A stretch of 64,000 bases of DNA, taken from NCBI GenBank assembly GCA_947561395.2, contig OX387192.1, positions 12,746,221 through 12,810,220 of the forward strand, in the 5' to 3' direction. The position numbers and the translations under genes were made by a program. This DNA is from Buxus sempervirens (Eukaryota; Streptophyta; Magnoliopsida; Buxales; Buxaceae). The notes under the pieces were generated by a model, which ran no database searches, was not told where the DNA came from, and saw only the letters and a list, made by a program, of their open reading frames with translations. Positions within the stretch are counted from its first letter, which is position 1. The number at the start of each line of letters is the position of its first letter. Positions 41,906 to 52,432 of the stretch are shown here, piece by piece.

Positions 41906-42713
41906 GCCCAAACTCGCTTCTCTGTTTTCTTGCTCAAACTCCATCAACGTCTGGTTTTTAACCTCTGTAACAGGTTTCTGGCAATCCTTAGACTCCCAGA
42001 AGACCTTTAATCATGCATCTAAATTAATGTAAGCTACTTCGAATCACGATTAAAAAAGGAAAACCGACAACTGCCCACACAAATACACACAAAAAGACAC
42101 CCAGAACGAGCACCGAAGTGGTCTTGCACTCACCACCCGTGACCTCTGGCAGGGCCGAACCTGGGCTCTGTGCTCAAGACCAGAGCCTCTAAAGAAGGGA
42201 AGGAGAATGGGGGGTTTATATAGGGGTACAACAGATGTTTCTCAATAGAGGGAACATGATCCCCACTTCCAAATCAAAACCAATAACAGCAAACAACTAA
42301 AGCCATTAGATCATGCTCAAAATACCATGCTTGGGCCTATTTTTATTCATGCTAGAGGATGAGTTGCGGGGAACATTACCTTGGGTTAACAAACCCTAAC
42401 AGGATGTGTTGAGCTCCTTGAGCACAAACGAATGCCAGAGCAGCGCCTCGCCTCACCAACAGTAACCTCATCGTCCTCTCAGTTGTGAGGCAACAGAAGG
42501 GAAGAAGGGGGTTTCGACTCGGGCGAAGTGGGGGAAGGCCAACTCTCTGTGGGAAGAGCCAACCCCAGAGAACACCACCGAAGGGAGTGAGAACTCTCTC
42601 TGCCCAGGGAAGAACTTTGCAAGAGAAGAAAGCCAGCCAAGAAAAATCCCGAACCCAAAAACAGCCCACCCTTGAACACGAATGAGGCTGCTGTATTTAT
42701 AGAGGAAATTCGG

Positions 42714-42775
42714 GGTATCCGCCGGGCTTGGCGCTGAGCTCACGCGGAGCGGCTGTCGCTCGGTGCGAGCGACAC
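42714..42775 (-). promoter_or_regulatory. Palindrome cassette 1 of reversed Tat solo LTR
   Basis: TGTCGCTCG (42754-42762) pairs perfectly with CGAGCGACA (42766-42774), loop GTG. Next to it on the plus strand is GGGGTATCCGCCGGGCTTGG, nearly the same as 47868-47880 in the chromovirus LTR. Confidence 0.7.
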
Positions 42776-43714
42776 AATGATTAAAACAATAAATGCGGCC
42801 GCGAATTCGTTCGAAAAATCTGAAAATGAAGATTTAGTCCCTGGGCACTTTTGATTTAATCCGATACTCTTGGATTTCTACAGATTTAGTGCCTGAGATA
42901 TTTGGGATGTTTGAATATTTACGGATTTGATCCCCGAGATATTTTCTTGTGCAAGCTGCCACGTGTGCAGCTTCCAACCACGTGCGCAGTTTGCCGGCTT
43001 TGCTGCCCGGGGATTTTGACAGCTCATATTTTCTTCATCCGGGCTCCGATCTGGGCAAACTCAATTGCGTTAGAATCGTATCGGAGCCCTCTATCAAATG
43101 ACCTAGGGGTAGGCATCTGGATCGGATTTTAGCCAAAAAGTCAACTTTCGGCCCCCCTCAAGTTTGACCGCCCGCAGAACCTTCATCCGGACTCCGATTC
43201 CTACAAACTCAGTTGCGTTGGAACCGTGTCAAGATTCCCTATCCATTGAGATGAAGCGAGGTGGCCAATTATCATTTGATCAAAAATTCAACTTTTCACC
43301 CCTTGGGGTTTGACTTTCTGCCAGGGTTTTCATCTTCAGCACTTCCAGGGATGCAAAAATAAGGTGCTTACAGTTTTGACCTCATGTTAATAACGTAGAT
43401 TTTTGTATTGCTGTCATGGGCCTAAACAAGCCTAATTTTAGGAAAAGCCTGCCTACAAATTAGTTGAGTCAACTCGCCCAAATTTCAACTCAAGGGAACC
43501 CGCTATCTAGCGGGGTAATTCAAGGTGTCTACGAACTTCCCTGGGTTACAACTGAACCCCTTATCCAAAGTCTCTGGCAGACCCTGCACATCAATTTAAG
43601 TCAAAAATTGGGTGACTGTTCACACCCTTAACAAGGAACAGTGGCGACTCCCCAAAAACAACAAAAAACCCACGGAAAGCCGGGCACAGGCATCGTGCGC
43701 CCCACGTGCGCACA

Positions 43715-45214
43715 ATGTCCAGGAGCTCCCATGTGGTACTCACACTCATTAGCATTGTAAGTGCGACTTTTAGTTGGTGGGTTGGCTGCTTCTTTTGTAG
43801 GTATCCCTTCTTCAGCAAAGTTGGGAGCAGTTCTGCCAGCGGGTAAGGGAGAGGTGTGAATACCCTATTCCACCTTGCATGCATTTCTTCTTTGGACCGC
43901 CTCGGCTGCCCTGCGAACTGTACCCCTTGGCCAACATTCTGATTTTCTCTCCTCTCTAGTGCTGAAAAGTGGAAAGGCCTACTTGACTAGACATAATTAA
44001 CAGTCTCATCCTCTTTCTTTATGTCCATACCTCTTCCACCATTTGGGTTCCTTCTCTGCATTTCCGGCTCTGAGAAACCTGCCACTCTGCCGGATTTTAC
44101 TCCGTCCTCTATCCTGTCTACCACGACAACAAGATCGGCGAAGCTTGCGGCGTATTGCCCCAGTAAGAAAGTGTAGTATGGCTGCCCCAGTGTCGAGATG
44201 AACAGTGTCACCATCTCTTTTTCCATCATGGGAGGTTGGACCATTGCGGCCATCTCTCGCCATCTCTTAGCGTACTCACGGATGGGCTCAGTCCTCTTCT
44301 TAGACATCTTCTACAATTCCATCTGAGTGGGCAACACCTCAGTGTTAAACTTGAAATGTTCGAGGAAGGTGCTTGCAAGATCATCCCAAGTCCTAATTCG
44401 GTTCCTGTCCAGACTTGCGAACCATTTCTGTGCCGTACCTGTCAATGAGCGTTGAAAGAACTAGATCATGATTCTTTCGTCATATGCTTATTGGCACATT
44501 TCTCCATAGTATGCTCTGAGATGTGACAATGGGCATCCACTTCCATCAAATTTCACGAAGTCTAAACATTTGAACTTTGGGGGAAGTTGCAAATTCGGGA
44601 AGAACCTCAGCCTATCCAGTGAGGCTTCTTTCGGCACGGGGCCTCTGTTCATGTTTTGCATTCCTTCAGTGCTTGTAAATCCGCTTGCATTCGAGCTGTG
44701 ACACCAGCCGTCTCCTGCACTCGGTACCACTATTCTTCTTCATGCCCAATTCCTTGTGGCATTACTTGTTGTGGAATAGCAGGGGTGCCAGAACCCTCAA
44801 CTGCTGCTCTGGTTGGACTGGTAAAGGTTGTGGGATTAGTTGTTCTGGAGGCTGAAAGTTCATCTGTGGAATGGCATGTGGTGGTTGCTCAGGTGGGACC
44901 AGAAATGGTTGAGGAGCCGGTTGTTGTGGTAGTGGAGCTGGTGGTTGCAATGGGGGTACTGGCTGCTGGGGCGGAGGTACTGGCAACTGTTGCTACGGCT
45001 GTACAAACTGCTGCGACGCTTGCAATATTTCCATTTGTTGCATCATAGCTGAATGTTGGCCATTTGCTGGTTAAGGCCAGCGATTACTGGATGGTCTTCC
45101 AGATTCTCCTGCTCTTGATGTGGAGGTGGAGGTTGTTCTTGTCCCTCGGCAGGATCTATTTGGAGTCTTCTTCTTGACGCAAGAGATATGGGCTGCGATT
45201 CGCAATCTTGAAAC
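43715..45214 (-). pseudogene. gag: Element R gag, decayed and truncated
   Basis: Minus-strand reading gives the same parts as element A gag: a Pro/Gln-rich N-terminal region (44986-44762), EASLDRLRFFPNLQLPPKF with DFVKFDGSGCPLSHLRAYYG (44650-44500), KRWREMAAMVQPPMMEKEMVTLFISTLGQPYY (44280-44180) and FTPLPYPLAELLPTLLKKGYLQKKQPT (43870-43790). The codon equivalent to element A's start ATG is ATA (near 45158). Stops and frameshifts divide it into at least four pieces. The sequence ends at the LTR of element B. Confidence 0.82.
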
Positions 45215-45319
45215 CTTAGTAAAATAAAAAAAGAGGAAACAAGTTAGTATAAAGAATTCATATTACATTAAGATATAATACATGTCAACATAGATTATTT
45301 GTGATCTTTTTGATTTCCA

Positions 45320-46140
45320 TATTTAATTGGGATGTGGAAACTTGAAAAGTTGATTTCCACTTGATTGGATTCTGGAAACTCGAAGAGTTGATTTCCAGAG
45401 GATTGGTTTTGAGAAACTTAGAGAGTTGATTAAAGGTTTTGGGTTTGTGCAAATGCAAAGTGTTGATTTCCACATTGGGATCTAGAAACGCGAAGCGTTG
45501 ATTTCCAGAGGGTTTTTGATTTCCCAAAAGTTTGGAATTGTGGAAACGCGAAGCGTTGATTTCCACATTGGGCTTTGGAAACGCAAAGCGTTGATTTCCA
45601 GAGGGTTGGGGTTTTGGGAAACTACAAGAGTTGATTTCCCTGAGCAGTGGAAACTCGAAGAGTTGATTTCCACTAGGTTTAGGTTTGTGAAAACGCGAAG
45701 CGTTGATTTTCACATTGGGCTCTGAAAACACGAAGCGTTGATTTCCAAAAGTTTGGGTTTTTGGGAAACTACAAGAGTTGATTTCCCTGAGCAGTGGAAA
45801 CTCGAAGAGTTGATTTCCACTAGGTTGGATTCGGAGACTTGAATAGTTGATCTCCAGATTGGTTTTAGGAAACTTGAAGAGTTGATTTCCTAAATGGTTG
45901 AAGAGTTGATTTTCACAAGATGGATTCGAAGACTCGAAGAGTTGATCTCCAGATTGGTTTTAGGAAACTCGAAGAGTTGATTTCCCTAAATGGTTTGGAT
46001 GTGGAAACTTGAAGAGTTGATTTCCACCGGATGGATTCGGAGATTCAAAGAGTTGATCTCCAAATTGGTTTTAGGAAACTCGAAGAGTTGATTTCCACAG
46101 GATGGATTCAGAGACTCGAAGAGTTGATCTCCAGATTAGG
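45320..46140 (-). repeat. Tandem hairpin array in element R leader
   Basis: Roughly 20 units of the type GGAAAC-TCGAAGAGTTGA-TTTCC (plus strand). An inner stem AACTC-GAA-GAGTT (45377-45389) becomes AACGC-GAA-GCGTT (45487-45499) in other units, so both arms change together. An outer stem alternates between GGAAAC / GATTTCC and GGAGAC / GATCTCC. Confidence 0.85.
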
Positions 46141-47139
46141 TGTTCTTGATTAGGATGAAGTTGGTTAAGGCACAGAGAATTGTTTTTGCCAAGCTTGATG
46201 CACATTCAAAGGCAATTTTGATCTTGAATTTTTTGTGTAGTTTTTTAGAATGATTTAATCAAGCATGCTTATGTGAATGATCTTGAAGTGTGTGCACTTG
46301 ATGCATGAAAAGATATACATGATTAAAGCAAAGGTTAAAGGATATTACCATTCGGCAAACTTGTGTCAACAAATGAATGTCAAAAGCACATCAAAGAAGT
46401 GTGTGCACAATCCTAAAAAAGGTTGGTGTCCCGTGGGGCACGACTCCTAGACATACTTGTGTACGAAAGCACGTCTGAGTCCTGATCAACCCTTTGTCTT
46501 TCATCTGGTCTTGGTGTCGGACCACAGCAAAAATTACAACTTGCCATCGAAGGCGAAATTTACATATTATTTACACAATCTACAAAATATTTGCCTTTAT
46601 GGTTGTCGCGAGCCCAAAAGGAGGGTACAAATTTGCTTCAAGGCAGGTAGGCTAAATTCCTAGACCTAGGGTTTTATGCCCCTATTCTGATTTGGCCCGC
46701 TTCTGTCTGACCGTCTGATCTAGCCAGCTTTCATCTGCTCAAAAGGCCAATTTGGACTCAGGGTGCTCCCAGAGGACTCAATGGGTCAAGGCCAACGGCT
46801 CACGAGACTCAGTGCATGGATCTGGGGTGGCTCCCTTGATCAAACTTTGGTTAGCTTCCTAAATTAGGGCTGAGGTAGCCCATGATCTAGGGTTTACTCA
46901 GTTTGATGCAAAAAGACGGGGAATGCTGCCCCTGATGGACTCTTGGGTTTTGAATTGATTTTACTTTTATTATTTCCAGCATTCACATTCACATCCACAA
47001 AATCCTAGTTTATTCAGAAACGGTAAGTGGGAAAAGGGTACTCAACCCAAGACATTCGCCTACAAGGGTCTAAGCCAAGTACTAGACCCTCGCGTACAAC
47101 GGTAAGAAACTAGTGGCGCTAAGGAATCCCGAAACCTGG
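46141..47139 (-). other. Element R leader
   Basis: This untranslated leader is homologous in reverse complement to 9760-11200 of element A. No gene seen. It continues on the far side of chromovirus B at 55443-56019. Confidence 0.7.
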
Positions 47140-47144
47140 GGAGA
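47140..47144. repeat. Left TSD (GGAGA) of chromovirus element
   Basis: GGAGA precedes TGTAAAACCC at 47145 and follows GTGTTACA at 55438-55442. Confidence 0.95.
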
Positions 47145-47867
47145 TGTAAAACCCCAGTTTTTAGTAGAAATTTAATTAAAGGATTAATTAAAAGATTTAA
47201 GTAAATTAATTGGTGTGGAGCTTTCGACAATTAGGGGGGCAAAGAAATAAGTAGAATTTTATTAAGTAAGCGAGTACGAAAAAAATAATAATAAAATAAT
47301 TAGTGCTGATGAGAAAATAAACAAATAAATATTTTACGTTAACCTCAACTTTAGGGAGGGGTAGATATGGAATCCCGAGGGTTAAGTTAAGGCCAAAGAT
47401 AAATTAGGTTAAGGGTTTGCGAAGTCTATAAATAGATTGCTAAGCTAAAAAGTTCAGAGGTTAGGGAAAAAGAAGTCAGAGGCCGAACTCATAGGTATTT
47501 CGATTGGTCGTTGCGTGGTACCTGAGGGCGTCGGCCCATAAGCTTAAATCTTTGGAGGAGTCTATCAAAAGGGTTGGAAGCTAGAAGAAAAGTGTTCGAT
47601 AACATGTGAGTAGCATCGTTTTAAATCTGGGTTTTGGTTTTAATCCGTGAGTTAGTCGTATTGCATAAGTTTTCTGGAAAAATACAATTCGAGCATGAGT
47701 TTTAGAAGGATTTCTAGATATGAATCTCAATGTGTTTAGAATAATTTCGAAACCTGTTTAAACGTCTTCTAGGGATAGTAGGAGGTTAGGAAAATTGTTA
47801 CAGACATTAAAAATTCAGTCAGTCATGGAGATTTTGCAATAACAGAGAGTTCAAAATCGTAGGGGGT

Positions 47868-48115
47868 ATCCGCCGGGTTGGCGCCTACCTAGCGCCAACT
47901 AGTTTGGTCGGCGCAAGTATTAAAATGAGTTACCTCCGAGCTCGCACCTATCTCGCGCCGAGCGGTTTAGTTAAGCGCGAGATGATTTTTCCTTACCGCT
48001 AAGCTCGCGCCTAGCTCTCACCTAGTGTATTTTGACTTAGCGCGACGTGTAGATTTTAGGATTGAGTTCTCACCGACCTCACGCCAAGTGCCAGAGGTCA
48101 GCACATCCCCTAATA
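47868..48115 (+). promoter_or_regulatory. GC-rich palindrome cassette in chromovirus LTR
   Basis: The header GGGGTATCCGCC is followed by GTTGGCGC (47877-47884) / GCGCCAAC (47892-47899), a perfect dyad with a 7-base loop. Further on is GACCTC (48075-48080) / GAGGTC (48094-48099), then CCCCTAA and TTTGCCGAAA. The last part matches Tat LTR C at 58326-58385. Confidence 0.75.
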
Positions 48116-48728
48116 CTTTGCCGAAAGGTGGATTTGACCAATCAAGCTAGATTTTTTATACTTTGAGGGTTCAAGCACTTAGCTATTGACTTGTTTAGGA
48201 CATTAGAAATATTATTACCTATTCAAACACTCTGAGATTATTAAGTGGAATTATTGGAAATCCTTAGGAGTTTCCGAAGTAAATTTTAAGGGCTATCAGT
48301 AGGTGATGTTACTGTTCCAAACACTAGGAGTACATGATTTAGTTTTCCCTTTGTCTATACACCGTACTTGATTGAGTTATTTAACCTGGTTTTATTTGAT
48401 TGCAAGTTCTGAACTACATTTGTAAAGTTTATCTTGGTGTTAGTAAATGGGTTTTATTACCAATGGTCTTGTGTTATGAGATTTGAGTAAATACGGAAAG
48501 TACATGAGGTACTGTTCTGGTCCAGAGGGACATGTGTTGAGCTATGTTGTGTTGTGCATGATGATGAGTATTGTTGAGTTAATATGATGTCAGAGATGAG
48601 TTTATACAATGGTTTGCTGTTTTGGTTTAGCTTGTCCTGGATCCAGAGTTTAAGCTTAGTAATGTGATGTCTCTTGTTTTATTGGTGTAATGGCATAGCC
48701 ATGGAGTGTTGCCACGACTGGTGTAGAG

Positions 48729-48850
48729 CAGCCAGAAACCCTGAGTAGGCCTGGTTGTCAATGCCGAAACCCTTAGTAGGCCAGCATTGGATGACGAAAC
48801 CCTGAGTAGGCCATCATTTCAGAGTATCCGAAACCCTGAGTAGGCTGTAA
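48729..48850 (+). repeat. Hairpin array with loop AAACCCTGAGTAGGC, chromovirus 5' LTR
   Basis: Four units as at 9031-9153. Two stems carry single mismatches (CAATGCCG / CAGCATTG, ATGACG / CATCAT), consistent with cytosine deamination. The 3' LTR copy (54727-54814) has lost one unit by joining the left arm of unit 2 to the right arm of unit 3. Confidence 0.85.
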
Positions 48851-49435
48851 CTGTGTACATGGACTTGTGTGGATGTCGCTCTGGCGTGTTGATTAACCAA
48901 TTTAAACAACTACATGTCATTGACCAAATGTTGCTTTTTGTTTTATTTAGCATGAGACATATTATTGGATTGTTGTAGATAATTTGGTTTTCCTCGAGAC
49001 GTGGTTATAATGATATTGGTTCTTATGCGATTATTCGGATTTGTTGACAACCGTATTCAGATTTAAATATACCTTGATTTCCATTTGCTATATCATTGTG
49101 TCTAATAAATTACTGGGAGTTTAGTCGGATTTATCGAGTTATTGCCATCGTTACTCATGCAATTATTCGATCCATATTTTTACAACAAGATATTCGTATC
49201 TCATTCATTTGCTTTGGTTGGTTTTTCAGATACGCCTGGAGAGCCCGATACTTGCGGTAGTTTACTTGGTCATGTGAGTTATTACTTTGGGGTTATTTTA
49301 GCGCACTCTGTTTCATAGTTTTTATTATATTCACGTTATTTCCTTCACTCTGATAATGTGATCCTGCTTTACATAATAACCTCTGGAGACAAGTTTATGG
49401 GTTTTCTACGTAACTCGGGTCCGAGGTGTTACAGA

Positions 49436-49448
49436 TGGTATCAAAGAC
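49436..49448 (+). other. Primer-binding site of chromovirus element
   Basis: TGGTATCAAAGACC resembles the initiator-Met complement TGGTATCAGAGCC with changes in the second half. Confidence 0.8.
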
Positions 49449-49881
49449 CTATCAGAGGTATAAAAGGAAACATGACATAGGACTAGGAAACTCTAGAATG
49501 ACCTTGGGGGATTGTGTGCTCGCTAGTTAGAAATTCAAAGAGTAGGAAAAATAGGTTGAGAGTATTCCTCCTACAGATCTGATTTATAATTTGTTATTAA
49601 CATGGTGTGATTTGTATATGTGATAATACGGCATTAAGATAAATTACCTGTATTAATGACAAATATTAAATTGTAAATCGGCTGGATTAAATTTGCAGCG
49701 TAAATGGCAGATAAAAGCAATTAAGCTTCCACATCGGGACAAAATATATATATAGACAAGAAGTGAACAAAAGGATCGGTAATATATATATATATATATG
49801 AAGCACAAGTACAAGGTTTGGAGTACAAAATAAAATAGTAAATAAAAATAAAATACAAAGACTCCAAGACATAAGAAAGGG

Positions 49882-51447
49882 TCAGCTAGAAGGTCCTGCA
49901 TCGTCCCCTCCATCACCAGTGCTCTCTCTTGCACCAACGTCACCATCTCCAGCCCCAGCTGCACTAGCTCCATCACCGTCCACTCCAGCTCCACCATCAT
50001 CACCTCCTCTAGGTCCCCTGTCACTAGAATCATCATTCGCAGCAGCCTCAAAACTAGATATGTCGTCGTCCAGGAAACACTACAAGAATCGGCGGTGGGT
50101 GGCATGCATAAACTGTACATGTCCCCGCAGGGTCGATATAGCCCATAACATCTCCACCTGGGTCTGCCGTATCGACGTCTGAACCCTCGACATCTCATCA
50201 ATACGCTGCTGCGTTGCTGTCTAAGCTCCCGACATCTCGCCCATGTGCCTCACCGTGTGGATCATGTGATGGCCCAGTGCCTTCACTATTTCCTGGAGTG
50301 TCCTCACCTCACCTGTCAAGGTAGTAACGACAGCAGAAATACCCTCAATAGTGGAGGGAGGAGGGTCAGAAGAAGGAGCAAGAGGAGCATTGAAAGAAGG
50401 GGGAACAGAAGAGGATGGGAGGTCAGTGAAAGAGGGAAAATAAGAAGAAGACGGGAAGTCAGTGAAGGATGGAAAGGAAGAAGAAGAAGGAATATTAGTA
50501 GAAGGTGGTAGAGCAGAAGCAGAGGGAATATCAGTAGAAAAGGAAAGAGATGAAGAAGATGGCATAACAGGTAAAGGGGGAGCAGCCACAGGAGTAGGAA
50601 GGGAAGTCGAAGGAACAGAGGGACAAGGCACAGCAGCAATGTCAGCAGCCCTCCTACCACGGGTGATACTCGTGGTGACTCTGCAAATAGGCTGACTAGG
50701 AGTCAAGGCAATGAAACTAGGATACACCACTGGGGAAGCAGAAATGAGCCTAGATATTAGACAACCGTAGGGTAAAGCCACCGATCGCCTACGATCATCA
50801 TAAACTCCAAGCATAACAGAGATGATCAGCGAAGGAAGGTCAATGGAATCACCCCTCCGTATGGCGTAAAGGAACAGTGAACGAGAGCTGGGAAGAGTAG
50901 AAAAATGAGAAACATGCCAAAGATCAGTAAAGACAATCCTCGAAAGAATATAGGTGTCAGCAGAGAATCTTGAGGTATGGAGAGGACCCACTCCAGTGTA
51001 CTCTATCGCCTGACTCGTAAGAACTGTGGCGACAGCAGAATAGTCGGGCATGGTCTCACTGGAGTAGGGATAGACTGGGTGCTCCACCCTAAGAATACGA
51101 AGGCTGGCAGCTATGAAGTCAAGGCAAATCAGAAAACTGGTACCTCTCATATGAACATGGAAGGAGGTATGATCGGGAGAGATGTCATAGATATTACTGT
51201 AAAACTCCCGCACTTGCTCCTTGCAAGTGGGAGTGAAGCCCTGAAAAATGGGTAGCCAACCACGGACTCAAAAAATATCCTCTATAGAAGGGGCAAAGTC
51301 CTCAAACCTAACCTCCCTCTCAACTAGAACAGCTCAACGCTGCAGATATCTCTCATATATCTCCCTCTCCTTGTCTGAAAGAAATCTATCATCTCTAGGT
51401 GCAACCCTAGCCCTCTTAGAGGGATTCCCGGAAGAGGTCCTAGTCAT
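49882..51447 (-). pseudogene. Antisense accessory gene of chromovirus element (~520 codons, four stops)
   Basis: The minus-strand ATG at 51447 gives MTRTSSGNPSKRARVAPRDD and lies directly after a splice-acceptor AG. Stops at 51334-51336 and 51268-51270 (both TGA, from CGA) and 50221-50223 and 50080-50082 (both TAG, from CAG) are the only breaks, and all remain in one frame. The globular part shows VREFYSNIYDI, MRGTSF, LPSSRSLFLYAIRRGDSIDLPSLI and SVALPYGCLISRLISASPVV. It aligns with copia ORF2 along the same core. A Ser/Pro-rich middle (about 50640-50350), a helical segment, and an acidic Gly/Asp-rich tail ending GPSS follow. This resembles the family annotated as putative plant transposon protein. 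The function is unknown. Confidence 0.8.
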
Positions 51448-52089
51448 CTAAGAGTTGAATCAAGATGAAATTGGGAATAGAAAATAACAAGAAACAAAAT
51501 AAAGTAGGGTTAGAAAATAATAGCATGTAGTAACGCAAATAAAGGGAACTAGAGAACATGTTCAAATATACAACTAAGAATTTAAAACCAATCGACAACA
51601 AAAATTGAAATCAAAGATCACGGTAGGAAAGTAACAGAAAAAAGCAAAAGAAAAAATATATATATATATTGGGTGCGCCAGGGTGGGCCGAGTGCCGCTC
51701 AGTCAGAGGGACTTGGCGCACAGTCGGCCGTAAGTAGAAGTTAGGGGGTTCTTGCCAAAGTAAGGGTTCACCCACCAGCAAAAATTTAGTTCGAATCCAA
51801 CCTAGAAGTATCTAGAAAGTAAGAGCAAATAGACGAAATAGAAAATCAGTTGCTAGCGCCTAAAAGCCGCGCCAAACTCTAGGGTTAGCGAACGGAAATT
51901 TGGGGGGTTTCCATGATTAGTGCAGTAAAAGCAGAAATCAGTAGCTAAGCCACGTCCAGATCAAAGGTAAGAGTGATCAAAACGTGGGAGAACAAGTTTT
52001 AACCAAATGCCAAAAATTTTTGATCAAAAAATCGAATTTTGGAGATTTCTGCCCTAGCCACAAGAAAAATCATCTAAAAGAGTGCGTAC
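51448..52089 (-). other. Predicted first intron of the antisense gene
   Basis: On the minus strand the donor CTTCAAG|GTACGC is at 52089-52084. A pyrimidine-rich 3' part ends in AACTCTTAG at 51448, immediately before the ATG. It contains palindrome cassette 2 (51673-51721). Length 642 bp. Confidence 0.7.
51673..51731 (-). promoter_or_regulatory. Palindrome cassette 2 of the antisense gene, inside its intron
   Basis: GTGCGCCA (51673-51680) pairs perfectly with TGGCGCAC (51714-51721). Between them lies CCGCTCAGTC, the word shared with cassette 1 near 52418. Confidence 0.65.
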
Positions 52090-52299
52090 CTTGAAGTAGC
52101 GACCAAAAGTTGAGTCGATCGATCAATTGGTGTTGGAAGGAGCTAGCGTCGATGTGGAAGAGCTCTCACCGAGTGAAGGAAGCTTGGCGGCAATGAAAAA
52201 TGGCCGAGCGAGGGTTTGCGCCGAGAGGAAGAAAAAAAAACGAAAAGGGGTTTAGCGGAGAGATCAGTGTGAGTGTGAATTTAGGGCGTGTCGGGTTGA

Positions 52300-52432
52300 G
52301 GGTTTATAAACTTTTGTTTTCTCTTGAGAACTGGCGGGTCAGTAGGATCGGTTGAGTCGGGTTAGCGTAAGTTGGGTTTTAAAACCCAAAGTGCTCGGCG
52401 GAAGCTACTGAGTTGGGCGCTCAGTCTCCCTA
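52300..52432 (-). promoter_or_regulatory. Promoter-like region of the antisense gene
   Basis: TTTATAAA at 52303-52310 is a minus-strand TATA box about 215 bases before the predicted donor. Upstream (higher coordinates) is ACTGAG (52407-52412) / CTCAGT (52420-52425) with a 7-base loop, embedded in CTCGGCGG and GGGCGCTCAGTC words. Confidence 0.65.

Larger units (their letters stand above)
40487..43372 (-). mobile_element. Reversed Tat-type solo LTR, 2,886 bp
   Basis: On the minus strand it starts TGTAAGCACC (at 43372) and ends GCGCACA (at 40487). TSD GTTTT is at 40482-40486 and 43373-43377. On the minus strand TATAAATA lies at 42694-42701 and a CCAAG|GT donor-like site at 42378-42379. GC-rich palindromes lie just upstream of the TATA box (42714-42775) and again downstream (41747-41905). 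Confidence 0.93.
1..43714 (+). mobile_element. Element B: Tat-lineage Ty3/gypsy retrotransposon, 5' truncated by window, heavily nested
   Basis: The order leader, gag, protease, RT, RNase H, second RNase H, integrase and 3' LTR can be followed in one orientation once the insertions at 4100-19637, 28657-39844 and 40487-43372 are removed. Two RNase H domains between RT and integrase are the known hallmark of the plant Tat lineage (Ogre, Retand and relatives). The 5' LTR lies before base 1. The 3' LTR ends with CACGTGCGCACA at 43714, and the next bases are minus-strand gag of element R, so B inserted into R. Frameshifts and many stops make this copy coding-dead. Confidence 0.88.
27119..43714 (+). 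repeat. 3' LTR of element B, split by two insertions
   Basis: LTR segments are 27119-28656, 39850-40486 and 43378-43714, about 2.5 kb when rejoined. The start TGTAAGCACACAAG resembles LTR D's TGTATGCACACAAG. The last segment has the Tat terminal block (AACAGTGGCGACTCC and GTGCGCACA). Both insertions have clean TSDs, so the order of events is clear. Confidence 0.88.
47145..49433 (+). repeat. 5' LTR of chromovirus element
   Basis: TGTAAAACCCC to GAGGTGTTACA. TATAAATAG at 47427-47435, donor-like GTGAGT at 47606, GC-rich cassette 47868-48115, hairpin array 48729-48850, shortened TTCG hairpin 49188-49201 and TTTTTCAG ending 49229. Relative to the 3' LTR it lacks about 40 bp just before the TTCG hairpin. 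Confidence 0.93.

Noticed and set aside
48071..48105. Apparent compensating change GACCTC/GAGGTC versus AACCTT/AGGTT between the two chromovirus LTRs
   Set aside because: Each difference is also explained by separate CpG deamination in the two LTRs from an ancestor like the LTR C module. It is not good evidence for selection on pairing.
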